The notes under the pieces are model-generated. The model saw only the letters and a program-made list of their open reading frames with translations. It made no database searches and was not told the origin of the DNA. From Paracoccus cavernae (GTDB lineage Bacteria > Pseudomonadota > Alphaproteobacteria > Rhodobacterales > Rhodobacteraceae): a stretch of 64,000 nucleotides of DNA. The stretch lies in the NCBI GenBank assembly GCA_030410095.1, contig JAUFRC010000001.1, forward strand, positions 1,252,501 to 1,316,500, given 5' to 3'. Made by a program: the position numbers and the translations under genes. Within the stretch, counting starts at the first letter, position 1. Every line of letters starts with the position of its first letter. Below are positions 39,167 to 50,698 of this stretch, in pieces.

Positions 39167-41626
39167 ATGCTGACAACTTTCCGCTGGCTGGTGCGCCTGA
39201 CCGTTGGGCTGATCCTCGTTTCGCTGATCCTCATTCTGCTCGCCTGGTATTTCGCGGTACGCTCGCTGCCCGATTATGGCGCGACCTTCGAGGTCGAGGG
39301 CATCGCCGCCCCCGTGGAAATCGTCCGCACGACCGAGGATGTGCCCCATATTTTCGCGCAAAACGACCGCGACGTCTTTTTCGCTTTGGGGCTCGCCCAT
39401 GCGCAGGACCGCCTGTTCCAGATGACGGTGCTTCGGCGCGCGGCTCAGGGGCGGTTGTCGGAAATCTACGGCATGGGGGCTTTCGCCTCGGATGATCTCG
39501 CGCGCAGATTGGGGCTTTACCGCAATGCCGTCGATTCGGTCGCGGCGCAGGACGACGCGACCAAAGAGGCGCTCGAGGCCTACGCCGACGGCGTCAACGA
39601 ATGGATCCGCCAGATCAACATTGGTGCGCGCGGACGCGGCGCGCCCGAGTTTTTCCTTTATCCCGACGACATCTCCTATTGGGAGCCCGCCGATTCCTCG
39701 CCATCCTGAAGCTGCTCGCCGCCACCTCGACCGTACAGCTGCGCCGCGAGGTCCTGCGCGCACGTCTGTCTCTGACCCAGCCCGAGCGCGGGCAGGAGAT
39801 CGTGGCGACCGGCCCCGAGCCGCAGATGCCCGCCTATGCCGCGCTTTTCGAGGGCAGCAAGCTTGCTCCGCCCGACCGGGCCATGCAGCCGCGCGATTGG
39901 GTGACGGGCCTTGCGGGCTATCTCTCGCCCTCCGCGGGTGCGAGCGCGAACGGCTGGGCGGCCGCCGCCAACCGCACCGCAGCCAATGGCGCGCTTCTGG
40001 CCAATGATCCGCAATTCGCGCTGACCGCGCCCGGCCTATGGTATCTCGCACGGATCGAGCTTTCGAGCGGCGGCGTCATCGGGGGCACGATCCCCGGCAT
40101 TCCCGCGATCCTCTCGGGTCGCAACAGCAAGATCGCTTGGGGATCACCCCCGCGCAGATCGACGATCAGGATATCTTCGTCGAGGAGGTCCAGCCGGGCG
40201 AGCCCAACCGCTATCGCGGCACCGAGGGCTGGACCGAATTCGACACCCGCCGCGAGGTGATCCGCGTCAAGGATGCCGCCGAACAGGTGATCACGCTGCG
40301 CACCACCGCCAACGGGCCGGTCATTCCGGGCGGGCATCTCGGGCTTGGCACGATCCTGCCGCCCGGCCATGTCGCGGCGCTTTCCTGGACGGGCGGCCAA
40401 GGCGGCGACCGCACCATGAGCGCGCTGGTCGCGCTGATGCGCGCGCCCGACCGCGCCCAGGCGGCAGATGTCTTGCGCAACGTTACCGCCCCCGCAATGG
40501 TCTATACGCTCGCCGATCGCGACGGCATCGGCGAGACGCTTGCCGGCGCGGTTCCCGACCGGCCGGCGAGCCATGCCACCTCGGGCCGGATGCCGGTTCC
40601 GGGCTGGATTGCGGGCAACCGCTGGCAGGGCATTTCCCCGCCCCTACCGCTTTGACCGACCTTGCCCCGACCGAAGGCATCATCGCCGAAACCGGCGGCG
40701 GCGCTCTGGTTGCCGAGGGGCGCTCGTTGGGCTTCGACCGCCTCGACGACCGTCGCATCGAGCGTCTCAAGCTGCTGATCGCCAGCCGCGAGATCCATTC
40801 GCGCGACAGCTTCATCGCGACCCAGAACGATATCGTAAGCCCCGTCGCCCGCGATCTTCTGCCCTTGATCGGGGCCGAGCTGTGGTACACCGGCGAGCCC
40901 GCCGCCCCCGGCACCCCCGAACGTCAACGTCAGGAGGCGCTCAACCTTCTCGCCAATTGGGACGGTGCCATGAGCGAGCACCTGCCCGAGCCGCTGATCT
41001 ACTCGGCCTGGATGAAGGCGCTTCAGGACCGGCTCGTGCGCGACGATATCGGACCGCTCGCCGATGATCTGACGCGGCTCTATCCCGATTTCATCGAGCG
41101 CGTGTTCCGCAATACCAATGGCGCGGCAAGCTGGTGCGACATCCGGCAGTCGAGCGTGGTCGAAACCTGCGCCGTCATCGCGCGTCAGGCCCTCGATCAG
41201 GCGATCTTCGACCTGACCGCGCGCTTTGGTCCCGATGTGACGAGCTTCCGTTGGGGAGATGTCCATCGCGCGCGCCATACCCATCCCGCGCTCGGCGACA
41301 TGCGGGGCCTGTCCTATGTCGTCAACCTGATCCAGCCGACCTCTGGCGATGACACCACGGTCGCGCGGGCCGGCATGCGCGGGACCGGCGTGAACCCCTG
41401 GCTCAATGTCACCGGTGCGACCTATCGCGCGGTCTATGACCTCGCCGACCCCGACAGTTCGGTCTTCGTGATCTCGACCGGCCAGTCGGGCCATCCGCTC
41501 TCGCGCCATTACGACGATATGGCGGAGCTGTGGCGGCGCGGCGAATATGTCGGCATGTCGCTCGATCCGCAGCTTGCGCGGGCGGCAGCGACCGGCATCA
41601 CCCAGCTCGAGCCCGTCGCGCCGTAA
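39167..41626 (+). CDS. Penicillin acylase family protein (Ntn-hydrolase), frameshifted
   Basis: About 820 residues after correction at 39702, 40142 and 40640. It starts with a signal anchor (VGLILVSLILILLAWYF), then DVPHIFAQNDRDVFFALGLA and HAQDRLFQM, the alpha-chain hallmarks. The junction with the beta chain reads GASANGWAAAANRTAANGAL and LANDPQF. The C-terminal VVETCAVIARQALDQAI, FRWGDVHRA and RHYDDMAELWRRGEY complete the fold. Such enzymes cleave amides including beta-lactam side chains and acyl-homoserine lactones. At the usual nucleophile the sequence is Ser-Ala-Asn, not Ser-Asn. Confidence 0.85.
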
Positions 41627-41722
41627 AGCCGCCCGATGCGGCCCGATCCCCGCTCGGGCCGCGACTTGCCAGCGCGGCGCTTTCGCGCTTAGCTCTCGCC
41701 ATATCATCAGCTCGGGGGCCCC

Positions 41723-42672
41723 ATGGCACGCAAGATCATCATCGACACCGATCCCGGTCAGGACGACGCGGTTGCGATCCTTCTGGCTCTGGCCAGCCCC
41801 GAGCTCGATGTGCTGGGGTTGAGCGTGGTCGCAGGCAATGTCCCCCTTGCCCTCACCGAACTCAATGCGCGCAAGATCTGCGAGCTCGCGGGCCGCGCCG
41901 ATCTGCCGGTCTATGCCGGCTGCGACGCGCCCCTGATGCGCAAACTGGTCACCGCCGAGGAGGTCCACGGCAAAAGCGGTCTCGACGGGGTCGAATTGCC
42001 CGCGCCAGTGATGCAGCTCCAGCCGCAACATGCCGTCGATTTCATCATCGACACGCTGCGCCGCGAGCCGCCAAAGACCGTGTCGCTCGTGCCGGTCGGG
42101 CCGCTGACCAATATCGCGACCGCCTTCGACCGAGCCCCCGACATCATCGAGCGCGTTCAGGAGATCGTGCTGATGGGCGGCGCCTATTTCGAGGTCGGCA
42201 ACATCACCCCGCCGCCGAGTTCAACATTTTCGTCGATCCCGAGGCCGCCGATATCGTCTTCAGATCCGGCGCCGATCTGACAGTGGTCCCGCTCGACGTC
42301 ACCCATCAGGCGCTCACCAGCCGCGATTGGGTCGAAACCATGCGCAAACTCGGGCCGCTCGGTCAGGCCGTGGCGAGCTGGACCGACTTCTTCGAGCGCT
42401 ACGATACCGCGAAATACGGCTCGCAAGGCGCGCCGCTCCATGATCCCTGCACCATCGCCTATCTGCTCCAGCCGGAGCTGTTCACCGGACGCTTCATCAA
42501 TGTGGTGATCGAGACCGGCGGCGCGTTCACCACCGGCATGACGGTCGCCGATTGGTGGCGCGTGACCGACCGTCCGGCCAATGCGAATTTCCTTCGCACC
42601 ATCGATCGCGACAGCTTTTACGCCCTGCTCACCGACCGCCTGACGGCACTGGACGCCCGCCTAAGGGGCTAA
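41723..42672 (+). CDS. Inosine-uridine-preferring nucleoside hydrolase, one frameshift
   Basis: Hydrolyses the N-glycosidic bond of nucleosides. The calcium-binding N-terminal motif IIIDTDPGQDDAVAILLAL is intact, followed by VAGNVPL, LVPVGPLTNIATAF, VLMGGAYFEVGN, AAEFNIFVDPEAADIVF and HDPCTIAYLL with the late Asp/His. A missing base near 42215 breaks it. About 316 residues, normal for the family. It stands alone between a penicillin acylase gene and the convergent envelope cluster. Confidence 0.92.
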
Positions 42673-42695
42673 ACGCAGCCGTCGGCCGGAACGAC

Positions 42696-42722
42696 AAAGG
42701 GCCGCGTCTTGCGCGGCCCTTT
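42696..42722. terminator. Bidirectional terminator between the nucleoside hydrolase gene and ompH
   Basis: AAAGGGCCGCG and CGCGGCCCTTT form a near-perfect stem around a 5-base loop, with A and T runs on the two sides so it can act on both strands. Confidence 0.8.
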
Positions 42723-42744
42723 CCGTATCGCGATCATGCCGCCC

Positions 42745-43509
42745 CTATTCCGCAGAATCTCCGCTTTCTGCGGACTGGCCGGGCGCGTCGGGCAGAATGT
42801 CGCTGCCGCCTTCGGGCGCAGCAGGTACGGCAGGCGCAGGCGTTTCGGGCGCCGCGGCATCATCTGGACCTGCAGCAGGCCCACTCATGGGACCGGCACC
42901 GGCGACGGCATCGACCTCTTTGATCAGATCATCGGTGACATCGATCGCATCGGCGGACACGAAGAGCACGCGCAAATCGAGCACCGCAACCGCGCCGCGT
43001 TCCTGCATCATCCGTGCGAGGATCGGCAGAACCGCCTGCTGGAAAGCATCGCGTTCGCTATCGGCGTAATGCTGGAGCTCGGTCGCCTTGGTATCGCGTT
43101 CGCGGCGGACCTCGACCACGCGCTTGTCGAACTCGTCGGCACGGGCACGGAATTCGTCGGCCGGAAGGGTCTTGCGCAGCTCGGTCAGTTCTTGCTCTTC
43201 GCGCGACAGGGCCTGCGCCAGAGCCTCGTTCTCGGCCGCAAGCTCGCGGCCGCGGCGTTCGAGCTCGGCCTGCGCACGCTGCCCCCAGGCCGAACGCAGG
43301 AACAAGGCATCCTGATCGATCGTCATCAGCGGGATCTGCACCGCAGGCGCGGGGCTCGGGACGACAAGGCCCGGAACGGCCGGCGGCTGCGTTACGGAAG
43401 GCGGCTGCGCGATTTCCGAGGCGGTGGGGGCCAGCGGAACATGCGTCTGCGCCGAAGCAAAGCTTGCGGCGCAGCACAGGGTTACGGCAATGGCAGTCAG
43501 CCCGCGCAT
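42745..43509 (-). CDS. OmpH/Skp-family periplasmic chaperone
   Basis: 254 residues, intact. A signal peptide (ITAIAVTLCCAASFASAQ region) is followed by a Pro-rich linker, the Skp-like start LMTIDQDALFLRSAWGQRAQ and a long charged coiled coil (ELERRGRELAAENEALAQAL...). The last 45 residues are Ala/Pro/Glu-rich and disordered. Skp holds outer-membrane proteins on the way to BamA; the gene start overlaps the bamA stop (TGATG). Confidence 0.85.
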   Translation of the reverse strand: MRGLTAIAVTLCCAASFASAQTHVPLAPTASEIAQPPSVTQPPAVPGLVVPSPAPAVQIPLMTIDQDALFLRSAWGQRAQAELERRGRELAAENEALAQALSREEQELTELRKTLPADEFRARADEFDKRVVEVRRERDTKATELQHYADSERDAFQQAVLPILARMMQERGAVAVLDLRVLFVSADAIDVTDDLIKEVDAVAGAGPMSGPAAGPDDAAAPETPAPAVPAAPEGGSDILPDAPGQSAESGDSAE

Positions 43510-45865
43510 CAGAACTTCGTCGAGATCGTCAGGTCGAAGTTCTGCTCTTCGTCGTAATCTTCTTTCTTCACGGCTTTCGAGAAGTTGAAGCGCAGCGGCC
43601 CGATCGGCGTCGTCCAGAAGAGCGATGCCCCGACAGCGGCACGCACATACATGCCGTCATCGATCCGGTCGGCGCCATTGCCGCTCAGCTCGAAGGCGCG
43701 GCCGTTGCGGTCGTCAAGACCCCAGACCGAACCCGCATCGGCAAAGAGACCACCGGTGATGCCGTATTCCTCGGGCAGACCCAGCGGGAAGCGGGCTTCG
43801 GTGCGCAGGGCCCAGAAGTAGTTGCCGCCGAGCGCGTCTTCGTTCGGCGCCGCCATATCGCGCGGACCGATGCCGTTGGGCTCGAAGCCGCGGATCTTGC
43901 TGTTGCCCGAAAAGCGGTCGAAGCGGCGGCTGTCCTGATCGCTCAGCATATGGAGCATGCCCAGCTCGAATTCGGCCATCAACGTGACCTCCTCGCGCCA
44001 TGCGTTGCTCTCGACACCTGCGTAAAGCAGGCTGTTGATCGATTTGATGTCGCCGCCCAGACCCGCAAAATCCTGGCTGAAGGTAAAGCGGTAGCGCGTC
44101 AGCGGATCGAGACCGGTGATGCGGCTGTCATAGGTATAGGTATAGCCCAGAGCCGAGCTGATATAGCCACCCTGATCGCGGTAGAGGATCGGCGAGGAGC
44201 CCGAAAGCTTGCCGGTTTCCGCATCCGGATGGATCGGCTCGACGCCCGAAAGCGATCCTTGCTGACCTTGTAGCGCAGCTCCAGACGGCCGTTTTCCGAG
44301 ATCGGGAATTCGAAACCGGTCAGAGCGCCCACGCTGCGGGTGCGGTAATCCGAATTGTAGCGGTCGGTGGTGTTGTACCAGACCTGGAAACGCGCCTTGA
44401 GGTCGCGACCGAGGAAATAGGGCTCGACGAAGGTCACGCCCGACGAACGCGTGCCCTCGCCGGTGGCGAAGGACAGGCTCACCTGCTGGCCGCGGCCGAG
44501 GAAGTTCTGCTCGGAAAGCGAGAAGTTGAAGCCCATACCGGCGCTGACGCCGTAGCTGACGCCGAAGTTGAGGCTGCCGGTCGGCTGCTCCTCGACGTTG
44601 ACGTCGACGATCACCTGATCGGGGCTGGTGCCCTCGCGGCTTTCGATCTGCGCATCGGCGAAATACCCCAAAGCGCGGACGCGCTCGGCAGCATTGCGGA
44701 TTTCACGCGGGTTGAAGGGGTCGCCTTCGACCGTGCCGAACTGGCGGCGGATCACGGCGTCGAGCGTGGTGGTGTTGCCCTCGATGTCGATGCGCTCGAC
44801 AAAGACGCGCTGGCCGCGCGTCAGGGCAAAGGTCAGATCCAGCGTCTGGCTGCGCGGGTTGCGGGTGATCCGCGGCTCGATCGTGACGAAATCGAGGCCC
44901 TTGCGCAGCGCCAGCGCCTCCATGCGGCGGATGGTGTTGTCGACGACCGAGGGGTTGTAGACCTCGCCCTGACGGACGCGGTTCTGGGCCGCGAATTCGC
45001 CGGCATCCACGCCCGGAATTTCGCTGATCGTGTTGACGTTCGCGAAAGTGTAGCGCGGGCCTTCCTGGATGTTGAAGGTGATATAGAAGGCATCACGCTC
45101 GCGCGCGACTTCAGGCGCGACGGCCTGAACCTTGAAATCGGCATAGCCGCGGGCGCGGTAGAAATCGGTCAGCAGGTTTTCATCGACCGAGGTGCGCTCG
45201 GGCGCGAAAGTGTCGCGCTTGATGAAGTTGCGCAGGAAGCCCGCCTGTTTGGTCTGGAGCACCTGACGCAGACGGCGGTCAGAGAAAGCGCGGTTGCCGA
45301 CAAAGCCGATACGCTCGATTTCGGTGACGTCGCCTTCGCGGATCTCGAAGGCGAGATCGACGCGGTTGCCTTCGCGGCGGATGATCTTGGGATCGACGCG
45401 GGCGGCAAGACGGCCCTGCGAGGCATAGACCTGCGAGATCACATCGGCATCGGCCTCGGCCTGGGCGGGCGAATAGACGTGGCGCGACTGGCTTTTGATC
45501 ACGCCGGCGAGGACCTCGTCCTTGACGCGGTTGTTGCCCTCGAAGTTGATGACGTTGATCGTGGGATATTCGCGGACCTTGATGACCAGAGTGCCGCCGC
45601 GCGGCTCGACCTCGACGGTCTCGAACAGGCCCGAGCCCTGCAGACGCTGGACCGCCTCGTTTAGCTCGCCCGCCGAAACGTCGCGGCCGCGCGCGATATT
45701 GGCATAGGACAGGATCGTCGCGCCTTCGATGCGCTGAGCGCCTTCAATCTGGACGTTGTTGAACACATAGGCCGATGCAGGCGAGGCCAGAAAGCTCGCG
45801 GGGGTGGCAACAGCAAGCGCCGAAATCAGCGCCATCGCGCCTTTGCCCAGTCTCGTATCGGTCAT
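43509..45865 (-). CDS. bamA: Outer-membrane protein assembly factor BamA, one frameshift
   Basis: BamA inserts beta-barrel proteins into the outer membrane. About 785 residues: a signal peptide (VATPASFLASPASA), five POTRA repeats (for example FEGNNRVKDEVLAGVI, FVGNRAFSDRRLRQVL, IEGNTTTLDAVIRRQ) and the 16-strand barrel with NFGVSYGVSAGMGFNFSLSE, the conserved VRAAVGASLFWTTPIGPLRF and a final aromatic Phe. The start at 45865 has GAGGG upstream. A missing base near 44240 is the only break. The gene is essential, so the break is probably technical. Confidence 0.95.
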
Positions 45866-45959
45866 GGCCGCCCTCATTCCAGTTTTGCCGATTTCATCGG
45901 TCCGATTTGTGCTGATGGATACAGTCAATTTAACCATACTGTCAAAACAGAAGGCATAC

Positions 45960-47277
45960 TCAACGGCAGAAAAGATCATTCGAGAGACCGAAAACCATCA
46001 AAGACAGCACAAGTGCCAGTCCGATGACATTCAGGATCGACATCACCCTCTCCGAGGCGGGACGCCGCGCGATCGCCTCATAGGTGAAAAAGACCAGATG
46101 CCCGCCGTCCAGAACGGGAACCGGCAGAAGGTTGAGAAAGCCGATTGCCGTCGACAGGACCGCAATCCACCAGATGAAATTCGCGCCCCCGCCGAAGCCG
46201 CCTGCCCCGTGGTTTCCGCAATCGAGATTGCGCCGCCGATGTTGCAGCTGCTGATCTGGCCGGTGACCGTCGCCCAAAGGCCGGTGATCGACGAGCCGAT
46301 GATGTCCCAGGTGCGCGTCACGCCCGTGCCCAAGGCCTCGCCCGGACCGGTCGGACGGGTTGCCGGATCAAAGAAACTGCCACCGGTCACCCCGATCAGC
46401 CAGCGCCGCTCGAAGCCGGTCGCGGTCGGCAGGTCCTGCTCGCGCGCGGCCAAAGTATATTCGGCAACGCCCGCGCCGGGACGCCAGACCTGCAAGAGCA
46501 CCGGACGCCCCTCGGCCGCGCCGACCTTGTCGCGCAATTCGACAAAACGCGTCACCGGCGTGCCGTCGATCGAAAGGATCACATCGCCCGCCTCGAGTCC
46601 CGCGGCAGCTGCCGCGCTGCGCGGCGCGATGCCGCCGACCACGGCCGGAAAGGGATCGGGCCCCGCCACCGTCAACTCGGCGCCGTCCCGGCGCACATGC
46701 CATTGCTGGACGGATGCGGCGGGAACCGCCTCGGCCGCTTTGCCGAGATCCGCCCAGGTCGCGACCGGCGCATCGCCGATGCCCAGAACCACATCGCCGC
46801 TTTTCAATTCGTTGGTCTGGCTTTCGGGCAGCGCATGGATGCGCCCGATCTGGACATCCTCGACCGGCGTGCCCTGCCAAAAGGCCATCCCCGCGAAAAC
46901 CGCAATCGAAAGGATGAAGTTGAAGATCGGCCCGGCAGCAACCGTGGCGAACCGCGCCCAAAGCGGCGCTCCGCCGAGGGTTTGGCGCACAAGAGCGGGA
47001 TCGACCGCCTCCGAGCCCGCGCTCGCGGCATTGGCGTCCCCAGAAAGCGGACATAGCCGCCAAGAGGCAAAGCCGCGACCTGCCAGAGCGTGCCGTGCTT
47101 GTCGCGGCGCGAAATCAGCTTGGGGCCGAAACCGACGGAAAAGACCTCGGCCTTGATGCCCGAAAGCCGTCCGATGATGTAATGGCCGTATTCATGGACG
47201 GTCACGATGATCGAAAGCGCGACCACAAAGGCCAGCACGTTCCAGATCACCCCGCCAAACTCGCCCAGAAACGCCAT
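45960..47277 (-). CDS. rseP: Site-2 protease RseP, frameshifted
   Basis: A membrane zinc metalloprotease that cleaves anti-sigma factors and signal peptides within the membrane. The zinc motif HEYGH is in the first transmembrane segment (IIVTVHEYGHYIIGRLSGIK); PDZ domains are in the middle (GLEAGDVILSIDGTPV); the third zinc ligand is in LPVPVLDGGHLVFF. Shifts near 47042 and 46195 are single-base. It begins with TAATG overlap to dxr. Confidence 0.93.
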
Positions 47278-48448
47278 TACGCGGCCCCTTTCCATGAATG
47301 TGCCGCGCGCCGCGCCAACCCGTCCCATGCCAGAGCGGTCTGCAGATCGGCAGGGCTTTGCGTGAAACCGGCCTCGCCCGCCGCGTGATCGAGCGCATGC
47401 TCGACCGCGGCCGCCATATCGGTAAAGCGGATGCGTCCCGCCAGAAAATCGTCGAGCGCCTGCTCTTTGGCGGCATTGAGCACCGCCCCTGCCGCGCCGC
47501 CCGTCGCGATGACCTCGCGCGCCAGCCGCAGCGCCGGCCAGCGGATCTCGTCGGGCGCGCGGAAAGTCAGCTGCCCGAGCGCCACGAGATCAAGTCGCGC
47601 AACCGGCAGCGGCGCGCGTTCGGGCCAGTTGAGCGCATAGCCGATGGCATGGCGCATATCGGGCATGCCGAGATGCGCGACCGAGCTGCCGTCGGTGAAG
47701 GACACCATCGCATGGATGATCGATTGCGGATGGATCACCACTTTGATGCGGTCTGGCTCGGTGCCGAAAAACTCGCGCGCCTCGATGACTTCGAGCGCCT
47801 TGTTGAACATGCTGGCGCTGTCGACTGTAATGCGCTGGCCCATTGCCCAATTGGGGTGGCAGGAGGCCTCGGCCACGGTCGCGAAAGGCAGCTTCTCGAG
47901 CGGCCAATCGCGGAACGCGCCGCCCGATGCGGTAATGGTCACGCCCTCGACAGAGGATGAGCTTTCGGCGTCAAGCAATTGAAAAATTGCGGAATGCTCA
48001 GAATCGACCGGCAGGATGCGCGCCTTGGTCCGCTCGGCGGTCGTCATGACCAGACGGCCTGCGGCCACCAGTGTCTCCTTGTTGGCAAGCGCCAAAGTGC
48101 CGCCACGTTCGAGCACCTGCAGCCCCGGCGCGAGCCCCGCCGCGCCGACGATCGCCGACAAGGTCCAGTCCGAGGGCGCGCCGCCGCCTCGTCGATTGCC
48201 GCCGCACCGGCGCTGGCGGCAATGCCGCTGCCCTGCAGGGCCTGCCGCAGATCGGCCAGCAATTCGGGATAGGCGGTGACGGCGAGTTCGGCGCGCAAAG
48301 CCTTGGCCATTTCGGCCAGTCGCGCGATATTGCGTCCGCCGGTCAAGGCGACGGTGCGCCAAGCCTCCGGACCGCCCGCGCGCATCAACAGATCGAAAGC
48401 GCTTTCACCGACCGAACCGGTCGCTCCGAGGATCGTAACGCTGCGCAT
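47277..48448 (-). CDS. dxr: 1-deoxy-D-xylulose 5-phosphate reductoisomerase, one frameshift
   Basis: Second step of the MEP isoprenoid pathway, NADPH-dependent. Motifs are VTILGATGSVGESA, LANKETLVAAG, PVDSEHSAIFQ, ITASGGAFRDWP and the metal-site HPNWAMGQRITVDSASMFNK. About 391 residues. A shift near 48183 is repaired by one base. It lies between cdsA and rseP as in many alphaproteobacteria. Confidence 0.96.
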
Positions 48449-48451
48449 GGC

Positions 48452-49320
48452 TCAGCCTCCGATTTGCGGCAAAATGCCCAAAATCATCGCCAGAAGCGCG
48501 GCAAGGAAGGCCCCCGACATTGCATCGAAGCGATCCATCAGCCCGCCATGACCGGGGATGAGATCCGAGCTGTCCTTGACGCCCACGCGGCGCTTGAGCC
48601 AGCTTTCGGCGATATCGCCGGCCTGTCCGAAGATCGCGATAACCGGCGCGACCATAATGACACCCCAGCCCGCCTGCCCGCTCAGGACCAGCGCGAGCCC
48701 CAGCACAACCGCACCGAGCCAGCCCGCGACGGTCCCGCTCCAGGTCTTTTTCGGGCTGACGGCAGGCCAGAATTTCGGGCCGCCCAATTTGCGGCCGACG
48801 AAATAGCCCAGCACATCCGATGCGACGACCGTGCCGACGATCCAGAGCGTGGTCTCGAGGCCCATGACCTCTCGCACGACCACCACCGAATAGCAGGCCA
48901 AAAGGATCGCGAAGGTGAAAATCAGATAGGGCCAGCGGTTGCGCACATGGGTGCCCCCCAACCGGCCAGAACCGGCACGACGGCCAGAAGCATCGGCCAA
49001 TCGCCGGGCAGCATCAGCATCGCCAGCAGCGTCAGGCCGCCCAACACCCCGATCAGGACCGGATGGCGCGGGCTATGGAATTCCGCATGGCGCCAGGCGG
49101 TCAGCCGCGCCAGCTCCCAGATCATGCCGCCGCAAAGAATGGAGACGCCAATTGCCAGCCAGATCCCCGAAGAAAGGACCAGCAGCGCACCCAGAAGAAC
49201 CAGAACCACCGCCGAGGCGATTCTCGTCCCGAGATCGGACCAATTCCCGCTGATCCCGCGCGGCGCACCCTCGGTCGAGGGGCCGACCTGCGGATGACGT
49301 TTCGGAGGCTCGTCGCTCAT
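48452..49320 (-). CDS. cdsA: Phosphatidate cytidylyltransferase, one frameshift
   Basis: Makes CDP-diacylglycerol for phospholipid synthesis. Seven or more membrane segments, and the family signature VSPKKTWSGTVAGWLGA plus the late GDIAESWLKRRVGVKDSSDL and PGHGGLMDRFDAM. A shift near 48955 joins the halves. The start at 49320 overlaps the uppS stop (ATGA). About 290 residues. Confidence 0.95.
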
Positions 49321-50051
49321 GCGCCACCAAACCTGCGCTCGCGCATTCCGAATTTGTCGAGAATCTCGGCGAGATGATCGGGCGTGAAATCGGGCCAAAG
49401 CGTCGGCGTGAACTCGTATTCGGCATAGGCCGCCTGATAGGGCAGGAAATTCGAGGTCCGCGTCTCGCCGCTGGTACGGATCACCAGATCGGGGTCGGGA
49501 TGACCGGCCGTATCGAGAAAATCCGCCAGATCAAGCTGGGCGTCGGGCCCGAGATAGCCTTTGGCGATCCGTTCGGCCATCAGGCGGGCGGCGCGGTTCA
49601 GCTCGTCGCGGCCGCCGTAATTGATCGCGACGGTCAGATTGAGGCGGGTATTGCCCGCAGTCCGCCGCTCGATCCCGTCCATGAGCTGCGAGAGCTTGCC
49701 GGTCAGACGGTCGCGCGCGCCGATAAAGCGCAGGCGCACACCTTCGGCAGCCATGGAATCGGCCTCGCGCTCGATATAGCGGGCGAAAATACCCATCAAA
49801 CCAAGGACTTCCTCGGTCGAGCGCTTCCAGTTCTCGGTCGAGAAAGCATAGACCGTGAGCCAGTTCACCCCCAGATCGGGGCAGGCCCGTACGATTTGTT
49901 TGACGCGTTCGGCGCCACGACGGTGGCCGACCAGACGCGGCCAGCCCTTGTTCTTGGCCCAGCGACCGTTGCCGTCCATGATGACGGCAACGTGACGCGG
50001 TCGGGCTTGCCCGGATTGGCTCGACATAAGGCTAGCTGCGGGATCGGCCAC
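49317..50051 (-). CDS. uppS: Undecaprenyl/polyprenyl diphosphate synthase
   Basis: Makes the C55 lipid carrier for peptidoglycan and polysaccharides from IPP. Intact. Conserved HVAVIMDGNGRWAKNKG with catalytic Asp, LTVYAFSTENWKR, NYGGRDEL and DLVIRTSGETRTSNFLPYQA. The GTG at 50051 gives 244 residues; the ATG at 50027 (MSSQSGQARPRH) is an equally plausible start. Four bases separate it from frr. Confidence 0.95.
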   Translation of the reverse strand: MADPAASLMSSQSGQARPRHVAVIMDGNGRWAKNKGWPRLVGHRRGAERVKQIVRACPDLGVNWLTVYAFSTENWKRSTEEVLGLMGIFARYIEREADSMAAEGVRLRFIGARDRLTGKLSQLMDGIERRTAGNTRLNLTVAINYGGRDELNRAARLMAERIAKGYLGPDAQLDLADFLDTAGHPDPDLVIRTSGETRTSNFLPYQAAYAEYEFTPTLWPDFTPDHLAEILDKFGMRERRFGGA

Positions 50052-50055
50052 CGGA

Positions 50056-50619
50056 TCAAACCTGCATGATTTCGGCTTGCTTGCCCTCGAGCGCCTTGTC
50101 GATCAGGGCGATGTTCTTATTGGTCAGATCCTGAACCTCAGTTTCCCAGAACTTCTGGTCGTCCTCGGACATGCCGGCGCCTTTGGCCTTCTTGATCTGG
50201 TCCATGCCGTCGCGGCGCACGTTGCGGATCGCGACGCGGGCGCTTTCGGCATATTGCGCCGCGACCTTGGTCAGCTCGCGGCGACGTTCTTCGTTCAGCT
50301 CGGGGATCGGCAGCATGATGATCGTGCCGTTCAGCTGGGGGTTAATGCCCAGACCCGATTCGCGGATCGCTTTTTCGGCTTTGCCAACGAGGCCCTTGTC
50401 CCAGACGTTGATCGTCACCATCCGCGGCTCGGGGACGTTGACGGTCCCGATCTGGTTGATCGGGGTCATCGAACCGTAAGCATCGACCATGATCGGCTCG
50501 ACCATCGAGGCCGAGGCGCGACCCGTCCGCAACGAGGCGAATTCCTGTCTCAGCGAATCCATCGCGCCTTTCATCCGGCGTTCGAGATCGTCGGTGTCGA
50601 TTTGAATTTCGTCAGACAT
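50056..50619 (-). CDS. frr: Ribosome recycling factor
   Basis: Dissociates post-termination ribosomes with EF-G. 187 residues, intact, with [70 protein letters not shown] and LTEERR-type [14 protein letters not shown]. It is 80 bases downstream of pyrH. Confidence 0.97.
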   Translation of the reverse strand: MSDEIQIDTDDLERRMKGAMDSLRQEFASLRTGRASASMVEPIMVDAYGSMTPINQIGTVNVPEPRMVTINVWDKGLVGKAEKAIRESGLGINPQLNGTIIMLPIPELNEERRRELTKVAAQYAESARVAIRNVRRDGMDQIKKAKGAGMSEDDQKFWETEVQDLTNKNIALIDKALEGKQAEIMQV

Positions 50620-50698
50620 ACGCTGTCAGGGCCTCATATAAGTGTTTCAGGCGTTTCTATCCGAGAGACGCCCGCATAGCAAAGGATATGGCGGTATT

